Assembly: GCF_037974355.1 (NCBI RefSeq)
Contig: NZ_CP150235.1
Span: forward strand, 3,472,001-3,536,000
Direction: 5' to 3'
Source of the DNA: Paenibacillus sp. FSL R5-0517
GTDB taxonomy: Bacteria; Bacillota; Bacilli; Paenibacillales; Paenibacillaceae
DNA length: 64,000 nt
Positions within the stretch are counted from its first letter, which is position 1. The number at the start of each line of letters is the position of its first letter. Position numbers and translations under genes: made by a program. The notes beneath the pieces were generated by a model that saw only the letters and a list, made by a program, of their open reading frames with translations, made no database searches and was not told where the DNA came from. This document shows positions 17,140 through 27,032 of the stretch, piece by piece.

Positions 17140-18876
17140 ATGAGAACAAAATGGTCCATGAAAAGCAATCGGTTGACAAAACGTCTGGCCGTGCTGTCCA
17201 TGTCTGCCTTAATGGTTGCTGCCCTGGCGGCATGTGGAGACTCTTCCACTCCTCCTACTGCAGAAGAAGCAGGCAAATATGAGGTAACGCCTGGAGATCC
17301 GTTCAGTGCCTATAAAGACGAAATTACCGTCACCATGGGACGAGTAACCACAGCCAATCCGAAACTGCCGAGTGGTGATACCTATGAGAATAACGCGTAT
17401 ACTCGGCTGGTCAAAGACACGTTTAACGCTCAGATTTCAGATCAATTTGAAGCCAATGGCGAAGATTATAGCCGTCAGGTTTCGCTCGCCATCGCATCCG
17501 GGGAATTGCCAGACATGATGCGTGTTGATTCCAAAGATGAATTAAAAGAGCTGGTGGATAATGATCTGATTGAGGATCTGACAACCATATATGATCAATA
17601 TGCTACGGATAATATCAAGCAGATATACGATTCCTATGATGGCCGTGCATTAGAAAATGCGACGATTGACGGACGTTTAATGGGACTTCCGGCGACTTCT
17701 CTGGATTCTGCACCCACGATGGTTTGGGTTCGTCAGGATTGGTTGGATCTGCTCGGGATTCAACTTGATGCAGACGGAGACGGTGCCATCTCGCTCGATG
17801 AAGTAGAGAAAACGGCACAGGAATTCCTGGAAAGAGACCCTGGCCAATCCGGAAACCCGGTAGGTATCCCCTTTGTGAACACGATGAATACAACAGATTA
17901 CAATGGCTCTGCATATACGATGCTGGGTGTGGCCTCAACCGAAGGAGCCTTCCCGCAATATTGGATGAATGGTGAAGACGGCAAAATCGTGTATGGTTCC
18001 ACGACAGAAGCAACGAAGAAGATGCTCGGTATCATGGCGGATTGGTTCAAGAATGGGATCATTGACCCGCAATTTGGAACCCGCACGTTTGACGATATTA
18101 CCGCACTCTACGCCAATGGCCAAAGCGGTATTGCTTTTGGACCGTGGCATATCCCTGACTGGGGACTGATCAGTGCCAAACAGATGGATAAAAATGCGAA
18201 ATTCTCGGCTTATACGCTGGAGGACGCAAGTGGCAAAGTTAACGTGGCGCATGCCAATCCATCCAATCAGTTTATCGTGGTGAGAAAGGGATATGAACAC
18301 CCTGAACTGGCCGTTAAGATTCTTAACCTGTTCTACGATAAACTGGCCAATGATAAAGATGCCGCTACAACCATGCCGGAAGCTGCCAAGTACCAGGAGA
18401 CCGGGGTAGACGGATCTACGAGACCTTTTAATATCGAAGTCAACTCGGCTACATCGCTGCTGGATGATTACTCTGACGTTGTTCGTGGGATCAAAGGTGA
18501 GATTGGTTTGGATGAGGTTCGAACAACCGAATCGAAAAACAATATCGGCAGCATCAAAACTTATTTGAGCGACATGGATACGGATGATGTGACTGCTTGG
18601 TCCAAATATCATTCACGGATCAACGGTGTTGGACTAATCGACAAACTGACACAGGAAAAGAAATTCGAATGGATGACACCTGCTTTCTCTGGAACCACAG
18701 CAAGCATGAAACAGACGTGGGCCAATCTGACGAAGCTCGAACAGGAATCGTTTATCAAAATTATAACGGGTTCAGAACCTTTGGATTACTTCGATACATT
18801 CGTGAATAACTGGAAAAAACAAGGCGGTGATCAAGTCATTCAGGAAATTGAGGACGAGATCGCATCCAAACAATAA
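17140..18876 (+). CDS. Sugar ABC transporter solute-binding lipoprotein (LplA-like)
   Basis: This 578-residue lipoprotein has a basic N-terminus, a hydrophobic stretch and lipobox LAAC with C32 as the lipid-anchored residue. The rest has the family 1 extracellular solute-binding fold (SGELPDMMRVDSKDELKELV near the N-lobe; late AYTLED, SNQFIVVRKG). Residues about 210-223 (DADGDGAISLDEVE) form an EF-hand-like Ca-binding loop, as in several long Bacillales binding proteins of this type. The ATG at 17140 follows AAGGGG; an internal ATG at 17158 is an alternative. It is the first gene of the importer operon. The two GH13 alpha-glucosidases downstream suggest an alpha-gluco-oligosaccharide ligand, though the pectinase upstream leaves other options open. 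Confidence 0.9.
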   Translation: MRTKWSMKSNRLTKRLAVLSMSALMVAALAACGDSSTPPTAEEAGKYEVTPGDPFSAYKDEITVTMGRVTTANPKLPSGDTYENNAYTRLVKDTFNAQISDQFEANGEDYSRQVSLAIASGELPDMMRVDSKDELKELVDNDLIEDLTTIYDQYATDNIKQIYDSYDGRALENATIDGRLMGLPATSLDSAPTMVWVRQDWLDLLGIQLDADGDGAISLDEVEKTAQEFLERDPGQSGNPVGIPFVNTMNTTDYNGSAYTMLGVASTEGAFPQYWMNGEDGKIVYGSTTEATKKMLGIMADWFKNGIIDPQFGTRTFDDITALYANGQSGIAFGPWHIPDWGLISAKQMDKNAKFSAYTLEDASGKVNVAHANPSNQFIVVRKGYEHPELAVKILNLFYDKLANDKDAATTMPEAAKYQETGVDGSTRPFNIEVNSATSLLDDYSDVVRGIKGEIGLDEVRTTESKNNIGSIKTYLSDMDTDDVTAWSKYHSRINGVGLIDKLTQEKKFEWMTPAFSGTTASMKQTWANLTKLEQESFIKIITGSEPLDYFDTFVNNWKKQGGDQVIQEIEDEIASKQ

Positions 18877-18894
18877 CATCTATGAACAGTAGCG

Positions 18895-18918
18895 GGGCTG
18901 CGATACGCAGCCTTTCTT
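18895..18918 (+). terminator. Intercistronic hairpin after the binding-protein gene
   Basis: GGGCTGCG-ATA-CGCAGCC followed by TTTCTT forms a short stable hairpin between the binding-protein and first permease genes. In such operons partial termination or 3'-end protection here raises binding-protein levels over permease. Confidence 0.55.
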
Positions 18919-18937
18919 CAACGAAAGGGGTTCATTC

Positions 18938-19852
18938 ATGAAACAGGGAAATATGAAAGCGAGAGGCCGGCTTGGCCCAGGTGCCATGTACCATATGATG
19001 ATGCTGCCAGGCATTTTGTTTTTGCTGGTATTCAGCTATGTTCCAATGGTCGGCATCATTACGGCTTTTCAGGACTATATACCGGCCAAAGGCATGTTTG
19101 GCTCTGAATTTGTAGGGCTGAAACATTTTACTTATATGTTCAAGCTGCCGGATATCGCGCAAGTCGTCAGCAATACGTTGGTGATAGCGATTGGCAAGAT
19201 TTTGCTTGGAACGATGATGGCCATCATTTTTTCCGTGTTGTTAAATGAAATTCGTGTCAAATACGTTAAAAAATCGGTGCAGACGATCGTTTATCTACCG
19301 CACTTTCTATCCTGGGTTGTACTGGCATCGGTCGTTGTCAACATGTTCAGTTTGGATGGCATTGTGAATCAAATGCTCGCGTTCTTTGGCCTGGAAAATA
19401 TTAATTTTCTTGGCAGCAACACCTGGTTCCAGCCACTGATTATCGGTACAGATGTATGGAAAGAGTTTGGTTACAGTTCCATCGTGTATTTGGCTGCGAT
19501 CACGTCGATTGATCCCGGTCTGTATGAAGCGGCAGGTATGGATGGAGCCAGTTGGTGGAGAAAAGTATGGCATATCACCTTACCAGGCATGCTGCCTATT
19601 ATTCTGCTCATGGGCGTAATGAGCCTGACCAACATTTTGAGCGCCGGTTTCGATCAAGTTTATAATCTGTATAATCCGGTTGTCTATGAGTCGGGCGATA
19701 TTCTGGACACCTATGTTTATCGAATTGGTCTCGTTGGGCGACAGTATAGCTTCGGTACGGCTGTTGGCTTGTTTAAGTCCGTAATCGGTATTGTTTTGCT
19801 GATGTCTGCCAACCAGTTGGCCAAAAAATATACGGATCGAAAAATATTCTAA
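18938..19852 (+). CDS. Sugar ABC transporter permease, LplB type
   Basis: This 304-residue inner-membrane protein has about six transmembrane segments, starting with LPGILFLLVFSYVPMVGIIT. The coupling motif that contacts the ATPase is EAAGMDGASWWRKVWHITLP at about 198-217. It is the first of two permease subunits and pairs with the gene 13 bases downstream. The ATG follows a GAAAGGGG site. No ATP-binding subunit is encoded in the operon; systems of this type usually share an MsmX-like ATPase. Confidence 0.92.
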   Translation: MKQGNMKARGRLGPGAMYHMMMLPGILFLLVFSYVPMVGIITAFQDYIPAKGMFGSEFVGLKHFTYMFKLPDIAQVVSNTLVIAIGKILLGTMMAIIFSVLLNEIRVKYVKKSVQTIVYLPHFLSWVVLASVVVNMFSLDGIVNQMLAFFGLENINFLGSNTWFQPLIIGTDVWKEFGYSSIVYLAAITSIDPGLYEAAGMDGASWWRKVWHITLPGMLPIILLMGVMSLTNILSAGFDQVYNLYNPVVYESGDILDTYVYRIGLVGRQYSFGTAVGLFKSVIGIVLLMSANQLAKKYTDRKIF

Positions 19853-19865
19853 GGAGGCCAAACCT

Positions 19866-20759
19866 GTGTCCTATTCAGCAAGCTTCAAAGATCGAATTGG
19901 CCGGTTTGTCATCTATGCCATTGTGATTATGCTGGCATTGATCTGCCTTCTTCCGTTATGGAATATCGTTGCCATATCATTCAGCAGCAGCGAGGCGGTA
20001 TCTGCCAATGCAGTAGGTCTCGTTCCGGTCAATTTTACAACAGCAGCGTATACCAAAATTATCGATGATGCTCAGTTTTGGCGTTCCTTTGGCATATCTG
20101 TTCTACGTGTCGCACTTGCCCTTGTGCTTAATATGATTCTGATTATTTTGATGGCTTATCCGTTATCCAAATCGAAGCGGGAATTCAAAGGCAGAAACAT
20201 TTATATGAATATCATGATTTTTGCCATGTTGTTCAGTGGAGGTATGATTCCGACTTACCTGTTGATCAAAAACCTGGATATGCTAAATACGATATGGGCA
20301 CTTGTTCTGCCAGGCGCTGTTCCGATTTTCAGTGTCATCCTCGTGATGAACTTCTTCTCTGCTGTACCTAAAGCGCTTGAAGAAGCAGCATTCATTGATG
20401 GGGCCAATCCGCTTCAAGTCTTGTTCAAAGTGTATGTTCCCGTGTCCATTCCAGCGCTGGCGACAGTTGCCTTGTTCAGTATTGTGGGGACATGGAATGA
20501 CTTCTTCAGCGGTCTGATCTATATGACCAAAGTCAGCAATTATCCGCTAATGACCTATATTCAATCCCTTAACGTGAATATTGCCGATTTGCTTCAAGCC
20601 GGTACGAATTCCAGCGAGCTCAGCAACCTGACTGAAATTTCGAACAAAAACCTGAACGCAGCCAAAATCGTAGTTGCTGTTATCCCGCTGTTGCTGATTT
20701 ATCCGTTACTGCAAAAATACTTTGTGACTGGTATTGTCGTCGGATCGGTCAAAGAATAA
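19866..20759 (+). CDS. Carbohydrate ABC transporter permease, YtcP type
   Basis: This 297-residue membrane protein is the second permease subunit. A GTG start at 19866 follows a perfect TAAGGAGG site. It contains the coupling motif LEEAAFIDGANPLQVLFKVY and ends in FVTGIVVGSVKE, the usual C-terminus of YtcP/LplC-type subunits. It forms the channel with the preceding permease to bring oligosaccharides into the cytoplasm, where the next two gene products would hydrolyse them. Confidence 0.92.
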   Translation: MSYSASFKDRIGRFVIYAIVIMLALICLLPLWNIVAISFSSSEAVSANAVGLVPVNFTTAAYTKIIDDAQFWRSFGISVLRVALALVLNMILIILMAYPLSKSKREFKGRNIYMNIMIFAMLFSGGMIPTYLLIKNLDMLNTIWALVLPGAVPIFSVILVMNFFSAVPKALEEAAFIDGANPLQVLFKVYVPVSIPALATVALFSIVGTWNDFFSGLIYMTKVSNYPLMTYIQSLNVNIADLLQAGTNSSELSNLTEISNKNLNAAKIVVAVIPLLLIYPLLQKYFVTGIVVGSVKE

Positions 20760-20774
20760 CGTTAAGGAGGTTCA

Positions 20775-22409
20775 ATGAACATGGAAAATAAAAAATGGTG
20801 GAAAGAAACCGTTGTGTATCAAATATATCCACGGAGTTTTCAAGATAGTAACGGAGATGGCATCGGCGACTTGAAGGGCATTGTATCCCGATTGGATTAT
20901 TTGCAGGAACTCGGCATTGGTGCGATCTGGTTATCACCTGTGTGCAAGTCCCCTCAGGATGATTACGGTTATGATATTTCAGATTATCAGGATATTGATC
21001 CGATGTTTGGGTCTTTGGAAGATATGGAAACGTTAATTCTTGAAGCGAAGAAACGAGATATTCGGATCATCATGGATCTGGTGTTGAACCATACATCAGA
21101 TGAACACCCCTGGTTCCAAGAAGCCAAAAAAGGCAAAGACAATCCGTACCATGACTATTACGTCTGGAGAGATGGTGTTGAAGGAACGGCTCCGAACGAC
21201 TTGGGTTCAACCTTCGGTGGTTCAGCTTGGGAATGGGTGCCTGAGATCGGGCAATATTATTTACATCTATTTTCCGTCAAACAGCCAGATCTCAACTGGG
21301 AAAACCCGAAAGTCCGGCAGGAGATATACAACATGATCAATTGGTGGATCGACAAGGGTGTTGGTGGTTTCCGACTTGACGTTATCGACTTAATTGGCAA
21401 AGAACCGGATGCAAAGATTACGGGCAACGGACCGAATCTGCATAAATATATCAGGGAACTAAGCAAGGAGACGTTCCAAAACGCGGAAGACCTTCTGACC
21501 GTAGGCGAGACATGGGGCGCCACTCCGGAAATCGCCAAACTGTACAGCAACCCGGACGGCAGCGAGTTTTCAATGGTATTCCAATTTGAACACATCAGTC
21601 TGGATGAACAAGAAGGCAAAGGAAAGTGGGCTCTTAAACCTTTGGATGTGTTGGAATTGAAAAAAGTGCTGTCCAAATGGCAGACGGAGCTAGGGGGCGA
21701 AGCCTGGAACAGTTTGTTCTGGAACAACCACGATCTGCCCCGAATTGTCTCACGTTGGGGGAACGATGGCGAATTCAGGATCGAATCGGCTAAAATGTTG
21801 GCTACCCTTCTTCATGGCATGCAAGGCACGCCTTATATTTATCAGGGTGAAGAATTGGGTATGACGAATGTACAATATGCGATTGAGGATTATCGAGATA
21901 TTGAATTGCTGAACTTTTATAAGGAAAGAATGGGGAGAGGTTATCCTGAAAGCAGCGTGATGGAGTCAATCTACGCCAAGGGCCGCGATAACGCACGAAC
22001 ACCCATGCAGTGGGATACTTCTGATAACGCAGGTTTTACACGAGGGGAACCCTGGATTAAGGTAAATCCGAATTATAAGCATATCCATGCCGAGCAAAGT
22101 TTGAATAACCCCGAATCCATATTCCATTATTACCGGAAGTTGATTCAACTTAGAAAAGACCATGAAGTCATTGTATATGGTGATTATGAGCTGATCTTTC
22201 CAGAAAACCCAGACGTGTTTGCCTATACCCGCACGTTGAATGGTACTACGATTATGGTGGTGTGCAATTTCGAGGGCGATACAACCGAACTTTCGCTTCA
22301 GGAGCATTTAACAAAGTCCAATCAGCTTCTGATATCCAATTATACAGGTGAGCTCTCCGAGAGCATATTACGTCCATATGAAGCAAGAATGTACCTTATG
22401 CATGCGTAA
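20775..22409 (+). CDS. GH13 oligo-1,6-glucosidase-like alpha-glucosidase
   Basis: This 544-residue cytoplasmic enzyme has the GH13 (beta/alpha)8 barrel beginning KKWWKETVVYQIYPRSFQDS. The catalytic set is D202 in GFRLDVID (nucleophile), E245 in VGETWG (acid/base) and D320 in NNHDLPR (stabiliser). The residue after the nucleophile is V203; in this family Val there is associated with alpha-1,6 specificity (isomaltose type), whereas Ala or Thr goes with alpha-1,4. No signal peptide is present. It follows the permease by 15 bases with an AAGGAGG site. It probably hydrolyses imported isomalto-oligosaccharides or short dextrins. Confidence 0.92.
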   Translation: MNMENKKWWKETVVYQIYPRSFQDSNGDGIGDLKGIVSRLDYLQELGIGAIWLSPVCKSPQDDYGYDISDYQDIDPMFGSLEDMETLILEAKKRDIRIIMDLVLNHTSDEHPWFQEAKKGKDNPYHDYYVWRDGVEGTAPNDLGSTFGGSAWEWVPEIGQYYLHLFSVKQPDLNWENPKVRQEIYNMINWWIDKGVGGFRLDVIDLIGKEPDAKITGNGPNLHKYIRELSKETFQNAEDLLTVGETWGATPEIAKLYSNPDGSEFSMVFQFEHISLDEQEGKGKWALKPLDVLELKKVLSKWQTELGGEAWNSLFWNNHDLPRIVSRWGNDGEFRIESAKMLATLLHGMQGTPYIYQGEELGMTNVQYAIEDYRDIELLNFYKERMGRGYPESSVMESIYAKGRDNARTPMQWDTSDNAGFTRGEPWIKVNPNYKHIHAEQSLNNPESIFHYYRKLIQLRKDHEVIVYGDYELIFPENPDVFAYTRTLNGTTIMVVCNFEGDTTELSLQEHLTKSNQLLISNYTGELSESILRPYEARMYLMHA

Positions 22410-22468
22410 AGCATACTACGTAATATGTTATATAATTGTCAGTTCTCAAGAAAGAAGGATTATATTCA

Positions 22469-24136
22469 ATGAAAAGAGTATGGTGGAAAGAAGCAGTAGC
22501 CTATCAAATCTATCCGAGAAGTTTTATGGATTCCAACGGAGATGGTGTTGGTGATATTCAGGGGATCATATCCAAGCTGGATTATATCCAAGATCTCGGT
22601 ATTGATCTGATCTGGATCTGCCCAATGTATAAGTCACCCAACGATGATAATGGTTATGATATCAGTGATTATTGTTCCATTATGGATGAATTCGGCACGA
22701 TGGCAGACTTTGACCAATTACTGCATGAAGTGCATCACCGCGGCATGAAACTTATTATGGACTTGGTGATTAATCATACAAGTGACGAACACCCGTGGTT
22801 TATTGAATCCAGAGCTTCGCTGGATAACCCCAAACGAGACTGGTACATCTGGAGAGATGGGAAGAACGGAGAGGAACCGAATAACTGGGAGAGCATCTTT
22901 GGCGGTTCTGCCTGGGAATATGATGAAGTCTCCGGACAGTACTATCTCCATCTGTTCTCCAAAAAACAACCGGATTTGAATTGGGCTAATAAAGATGTTC
23001 GTAAATCCATATATGAAATGATGAATTGGTGGCTGGATAAAGGGATTGATGGGTTCCGTGTGGATGCCATTAGCCATATTCACAAGGAAGAGGGCCTCTT
23101 GGACATGCCTGTTAAAGAAGGCTTCAAATACATCTCTTCTTTTGAAAAACATATGAATGTGAAGGGAATCCAGAGTTATCTGCAAGAAATGAAAGAGAAT
23201 ACATTGTCCAGATATGACGTCGTGGCTGTTGGGGAAGCGAACGGAGTAAAGGTAGAGGACCAGGAAGATCTGCTGGATTGGATCTGTGAAGTCAGAGGGA
23301 AATTTAATATGGTTTTCCAATTCGAACATCTAGACCTTTGGAAAAACAGTACGGACAGAGAACTGGATATCCCCAAATTGAAAAACGTCTTGACCAAGTG
23401 GCAGAAATCCCTAGAAAACGTCGGTTGGAATGCATTGTTTATTGAAAATCATGATCAGCCCCGCAAAGTTTCATCTTGGGGAAATGACAGTGCGTATTGG
23501 TATGAAAGTGCCACTGCGCTTGGTGCCATGTACTTCTTCATGCAAGGCACACCTTTCATATATCAAGGGCAAGAAATAGGCATGACCAACGTGGCTTACC
23601 CTTCCATAGAAGATTATAACGACATCGCCGATCGGAATATGTATCAGATTAAAAGTGAAGAGGGGATGTCTCATGAAGAGATCATGAACATCATCTGGGC
23701 TTCAAGTCGTGATAATTCCAGAACGCCGATGCAGTGGTCTTCGTCCAAAGAGGCCGGGTTTACCACCGGTACGCCATGGTTAAAAGTGAATAACAACTAC
23801 GTCAATATTAATGTAGAGAAACAACTTCAGGAACCACGTTCCATCCTTCACTTTTATAAACGAATGATTCAGCTGCGAAAAAAACACGATACGTTGACTT
23901 ACGGTATCTATGAACTTCTTATGCCGGATCATCCGAGTGTATATGCATATACACGTACACTGGCAGACCAACAGGTGCTGGTTGTCATCAATCTAACCGA
24001 ACATATCGTGGAGCTTGAGGAAGATGAGCTTGGCCTCAACTTCTCGGAGATCTGGCTTACCAACTATGAGAGTGGCATGCTGCGACTGGTGTTGCGACCG
24101 TTCGAAACAATCGTTGGTTTAAGCGATAACGTATAA
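22469..24136 (+). CDS. GH13 alpha-glucosidase, second copy, probably different linkage specificity
   Basis: This 555-residue GH13 enzyme starts KRVWWKEAVAYQIYPRSFMD. The catalytic residues are D199 in GFRVDAIS, E256 in VGEANG and D329 in ENHDQPR. The residue after the nucleophile is Ala200, unlike the Val in the preceding gene, which suggests an alpha-1,4 or broader preference. The ATG at 22469 is preferred over an upstream in-frame TTG because GAAGGA lies 9 bases before it. It is separated by 59 bases from the first GH13 gene and is the last gene before a strong terminator. The pair looks like an old tandem duplication with diverged specificity. Confidence 0.9.
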   Translation: MKRVWWKEAVAYQIYPRSFMDSNGDGVGDIQGIISKLDYIQDLGIDLIWICPMYKSPNDDNGYDISDYCSIMDEFGTMADFDQLLHEVHHRGMKLIMDLVINHTSDEHPWFIESRASLDNPKRDWYIWRDGKNGEEPNNWESIFGGSAWEYDEVSGQYYLHLFSKKQPDLNWANKDVRKSIYEMMNWWLDKGIDGFRVDAISHIHKEEGLLDMPVKEGFKYISSFEKHMNVKGIQSYLQEMKENTLSRYDVVAVGEANGVKVEDQEDLLDWICEVRGKFNMVFQFEHLDLWKNSTDRELDIPKLKNVLTKWQKSLENVGWNALFIENHDQPRKVSSWGNDSAYWYESATALGAMYFFMQGTPFIYQGQEIGMTNVAYPSIEDYNDIADRNMYQIKSEEGMSHEEIMNIIWASSRDNSRTPMQWSSSKEAGFTTGTPWLKVNNNYVNINVEKQLQEPRSILHFYKRMIQLRKKHDTLTYGIYELLMPDHPSVYAYTRTLADQQVLVVINLTEHIVELEEDELGLNFSEIWLTNYESGMLRLVLRPFETIVGLSDNV

Positions 24137-24147
24137 GCAGGAAACGT

Positions 24148-24190
24148 AAAAAGCGTCTATATCATGTTCTGAATGATATAGACGCTTTTT
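24148..24190 (+). terminator. Strong terminator of the importer/GH13 operon
   Basis: AAAAAGCGTCTATATCAT and ATGATATAGACGCTTTTT form an 18-bp perfect stem around GTTCTGA, ending in a T run. Confidence 0.9.
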
Positions 24191-24278
24191 AATTGTTGTG
24201 TGGCGGGAGTATCGGAATTCACCAATAATTAACCATTACATTGGTTAGCCACATGAAATTCAGCGGAGAAAGTTAGTT

Positions 24279-24560
24279 TTATTGATGGAGAACATCCGCA
24301 TATTCGGAGATACGTTCGAAACGTCCCTTGGCAAAAGGGCATAAAGGTAAAATCTTAATATCGTTTTCCCGCGCATATTCAACCATAGCTTTGATAAGTT
24401 CATCCCCAAGCCCTTGTCCCCGATATGCATTTTCAACCAATGTGTGATCAATAATGTATAGTTCTGGACTTGAAATTACATACGTCATTACCGCAGCAAT
24501 GTCGCCGTTATCATGAATAAGAAATCTCTTATTGGCAACTTCATGTTCTACATTATGCAT
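24279..24560 (-). CDS. yjdJ: Small GNAT-family acetyltransferase, YjdJ-like
   Basis: This protein of about 93 residues has the short GNAT fold: beta strands MTYVISSPELYIIDHTLV, the acetyl-CoA loop YRGQGLGDELIKAMVEYARE, and the end CPFAKGRFER. This is the compact YjdJ/NATD1 class (about 90 residues). The ATG at 24560 is preferred because AAAGAGG lies 6 bases before it. It overlaps the end of the preceding ferredoxin-like gene by 8 bases, so the two are probably co-translated. The substrate is unknown; the fixed pairing with a YjdI protein is known from E. coli. Confidence 0.8.
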   Translation of the reverse strand: MHNVEHEVANKRFLIHDNGDIAAVMTYVISSPELYIIDHTLVENAYRGQGLGDELIKAMVEYARENDIKILPLCPFAKGRFERISEYADVLHQ

Positions 24561-24804
24561 GTTCATCCTCTTTCTTTGTTGAGTCTTCATCGTTCAGAAG
24601 CTTGTACGTCAATGCTCCGCTTGGACATGTGTCGATATGACGGGCAATGGCCTCCGAAGTCTCACCATCAGGATCAACCCAAGGACGCTTGCTCAAATCA
24701 AACACAGCAGGGAGGCCCTTTACGCAAATACCTGAATGAATGCAGACATCCGAATTAAACATGACCTCGATATCCTTACCGTAGTATAGCTTTTGTTTAC
24801 TCAT
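24553..24804 (-). CDS. yjdI: Ferredoxin-like Fe-S protein, YjdI family
   Basis: This 83-residue protein carries cysteines in VCIHSGICVKGLP and in HIDTCPSGALTY, the layout of the YjdI/Fer4_19 domain thought to hold an iron-sulfur cluster. It starts at an ATG at 24804 and shares an 8-base overlap with the downstream acetyltransferase gene. The function is unknown beyond probable electron transfer or redox sensing, and no redox partner is adjacent. Confidence 0.82.
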   Translation of the reverse strand: MSKQKLYYGKDIEVMFNSDVCIHSGICVKGLPAVFDLSKRPWVDPDGETSEAIARHIDTCPSGALTYKLLNDEDSTKKEDEHA

Positions 24805-24944
24805 AATTACTCACATCTTTCACGGTTGAGTTTTGTTTACATATCTATAGTTCAGTCTTACCTGGCAAGCAGTATTCTGCCTGGCTTTCGATGTCCGAAT
24901 TATAAATGAGGAATCCTTAATTAGTCAACGTGACAAAACTCCTA

Positions 24945-26714
24945 TTACGTTGGGGGATTTGATTTAGTGACCTCAATCTGAAATTGATCGGAATAGGATT
25001 TGAGGTTGCCAGCAAGGCCAGCGAGCTGCCCGGAGATGTCCGACAGTTCACTCGCGGATCGCTGCTGCTCCACAGCACTGGCCGTGACTTCTTCAGCCAT
25101 GGCTGAAGTTTCCTCGGTTGCAGACGCGATATAGCTCAGGTGCTGTTCCACCTCCTGTCGAATGGAATGCATATCCATCGTCCGGTTTTCCAAACGCTGA
25201 GCAAGCTCATGCACTTCAGTCGATAATTGGCTAACCTGTCGGAACGCCTGAAGACAATCCGCGATCTGTGCTTCCTGTTCCTTGACCGCCACCATGTTCG
25301 CTTCAAAATGACTGCCCATCCGGTGGGTTTCTTGGACAAATGAACTCAGAATCACATCAATCTCCTGGATGGAACGTTCGGACTGTTGAGCAAGCAGTCC
25401 CATTTCACCAGCAACGACCGCAAAACCTTTACCTGCCTCACCAGCACGAGCTGCCTCGATTGAAGCATTTAGCGATAAGATCTGGGTTTGTTTCAGGATG
25501 TTGTGGATTTGTCCACTAATGGAGGAAGCGAGTTCCGATTGAGTGGTTAGGGACCTGGAAATTTCCTGCTGATGCTCAACCCGCTTGGCATTCTCCCGGC
25601 CTTTCTCAAGCAGAACCTCATGTTCACGTGTAACTTGTACTTGTACGGCAGACAGCTGCTCTGAAGTATGAGTAAACTGTTGCACGTAAGAACCTACTTC
25701 ATCCATAATTTTGCCGAGATTCTCCGAATGCTGGACGGAATGTTCGGTTTCTTCTGCCTGTTTCATGGAGCCTATAGCAATTTCCTCGATTGCTCTGGAG
25801 AGTTCTTCAGTCTGACGCTGATTCGTCTGAGCCGTTTCCGCAATATTGGCCGAGGACTTCTGCAGCGTATTCGAACCTTGTTGTATTCCCATCAGGATGT
25901 TTGTCAATTGGGCAACCATGACGTTAATCAGATCACTGATGTCACCGAGCTGATCGTTGGTCATATGTGTGGATACTACTTTGAGATTCCCATCCGCAAC
26001 CTGTTCCAGACTTGACTTAATATCCCGTACTTGTCTGAGGATACCTCTTACCACCAATAACATCATGACCAGCGATAGAATCAATACAACCGCGAAAATC
26101 GGTATAATGGTTCGATAGGCATTATTCACGGAGATCGAGGAGACTTGATTCACCGCCCCAGCAGATATATCGATTCCCAAATAGCCAATAATCGCACCTT
26201 GTGAATCCTTGATTGGTGTAAAAGAGGACAGTAGCTGTCCCCAGGTTGGATCGTCTACAATACCTGTTGTCACGACTTCACCGCTTACTAAACGTTCCTG
26301 AATCTGGGGGTTGAATTCCATGGCAGTCCCGTATGGGCTATATTCCGTATCGTCCCAATCCGCTCCATCCACAGTGTAGATCCATCCGTCCGACGTTTTT
26401 TCATACATATAAACATATAAGGCTCCCGATTGAAGCCTAACTTTAACAAGTTCGTCTCTAAGACTTTTGTATTCGCTGCTCTCCTCTGAAGCAGTAGAGG
26501 ATAATGTCTTGAGTAATTCAGATTCCTTGCCTAGTTGAGAGGCAGTATTCACTGCCAACTGTTGATTGTTATGCTGCATGGTCATTAGTGAAGCATTTTT
26601 ACTGGAATCGATCGTGGTCCACATGATTAGACCGCCCATGGTCAGTAGTGGAACCAGAATGATTAAATACAGCTTGAACCTTAAATCCATCTTTTTTTTG
26701 CGAGTCTGTCTCAC
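24945..26714 (-). CDS. Methyl-accepting chemotaxis protein
   Basis: This 589-residue chemoreceptor has a basic N-terminus (RQTRKKK), a first transmembrane segment at about 12-31 and an extracellular Cache-like sensor (about 35-190, with [16 protein letters not shown] and [11 protein letters not shown]). A second transmembrane segment (about 197-220) leads into a HAMP domain. The long coiled-coil signalling domain has a hairpin tip around [20 protein letters not shown]. It starts with GTG at 26714 behind an AAGGGGGAG site. A free C-terminus without a methyltransferase-docking pentapeptide is usual in this genus. It stands alone; the ligand is unknown. Confidence 0.93.
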   Translation of the reverse strand: MRQTRKKKMDLRFKLYLIILVPLLTMGGLIMWTTIDSSKNASLMTMQHNNQQLAVNTASQLGKESELLKTLSSTASEESSEYKSLRDELVKVRLQSGALYVYMYEKTSDGWIYTVDGADWDDTEYSPYGTAMEFNPQIQERLVSGEVVTTGIVDDPTWGQLLSSFTPIKDSQGAIIGYLGIDISAGAVNQVSSISVNNAYRTIIPIFAVVLILSLVMMLLVVRGILRQVRDIKSSLEQVADGNLKVVSTHMTNDQLGDISDLINVMVAQLTNILMGIQQGSNTLQKSSANIAETAQTNQRQTEELSRAIEEIAIGSMKQAEETEHSVQHSENLGKIMDEVGSYVQQFTHTSEQLSAVQVQVTREHEVLLEKGRENAKRVEHQQEISRSLTTQSELASSISGQIHNILKQTQILSLNASIEAARAGEAGKGFAVVAGEMGLLAQQSERSIQEIDVILSSFVQETHRMGSHFEANMVAVKEQEAQIADCLQAFRQVSQLSTEVHELAQRLENRTMDMHSIRQEVEQHLSYIASATEETSAMAEEVTASAVEQQRSASELSDISGQLAGLAGNLKSYSDQFQIEVTKSNPPT

Positions 26715-27032
26715 GTTCTGCTCCCCCTTGGATGTAATAAAGCAATATGGTTTATTTGTATAACCCCATACTATTTATCGTAACATTGAAGAGGGAAATG
26801 AAGACTAAATCTAAATTTGTATATACATATAGGTTACAGGTGAGAAAACGGGAGCCATATTCATGTTAAGTTTTATTCAATTGAGGTGAACATATAGAAA
26901 GTATTCGAATCTGGGAGTGAGAGGAAGGGCTACAAATGGATTGTGCTTGATGGTAAACAGTGTTACTCTAAAAGTCTGTGTTCGACAAATTATTTAATGA
27001 TGATCACCAATTTAGGTATAAAGAAAGGTAAC
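26715..27032. other. Divergent intergenic region with a four-codon upstream ORF
   Basis: About 318 bases separate the chemoreceptor from the ABC-F gene. The only notable feature is a minimal ORF ATG GAT TGT GCT TGA at 26937-26951, preceded by GAGAGGAAGGG. Short upstream ORFs are common before antibiotic-responsive ABC-F genes. No strong hairpin was seen, so regulation by attenuation is only a possibility. Confidence 0.3.
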
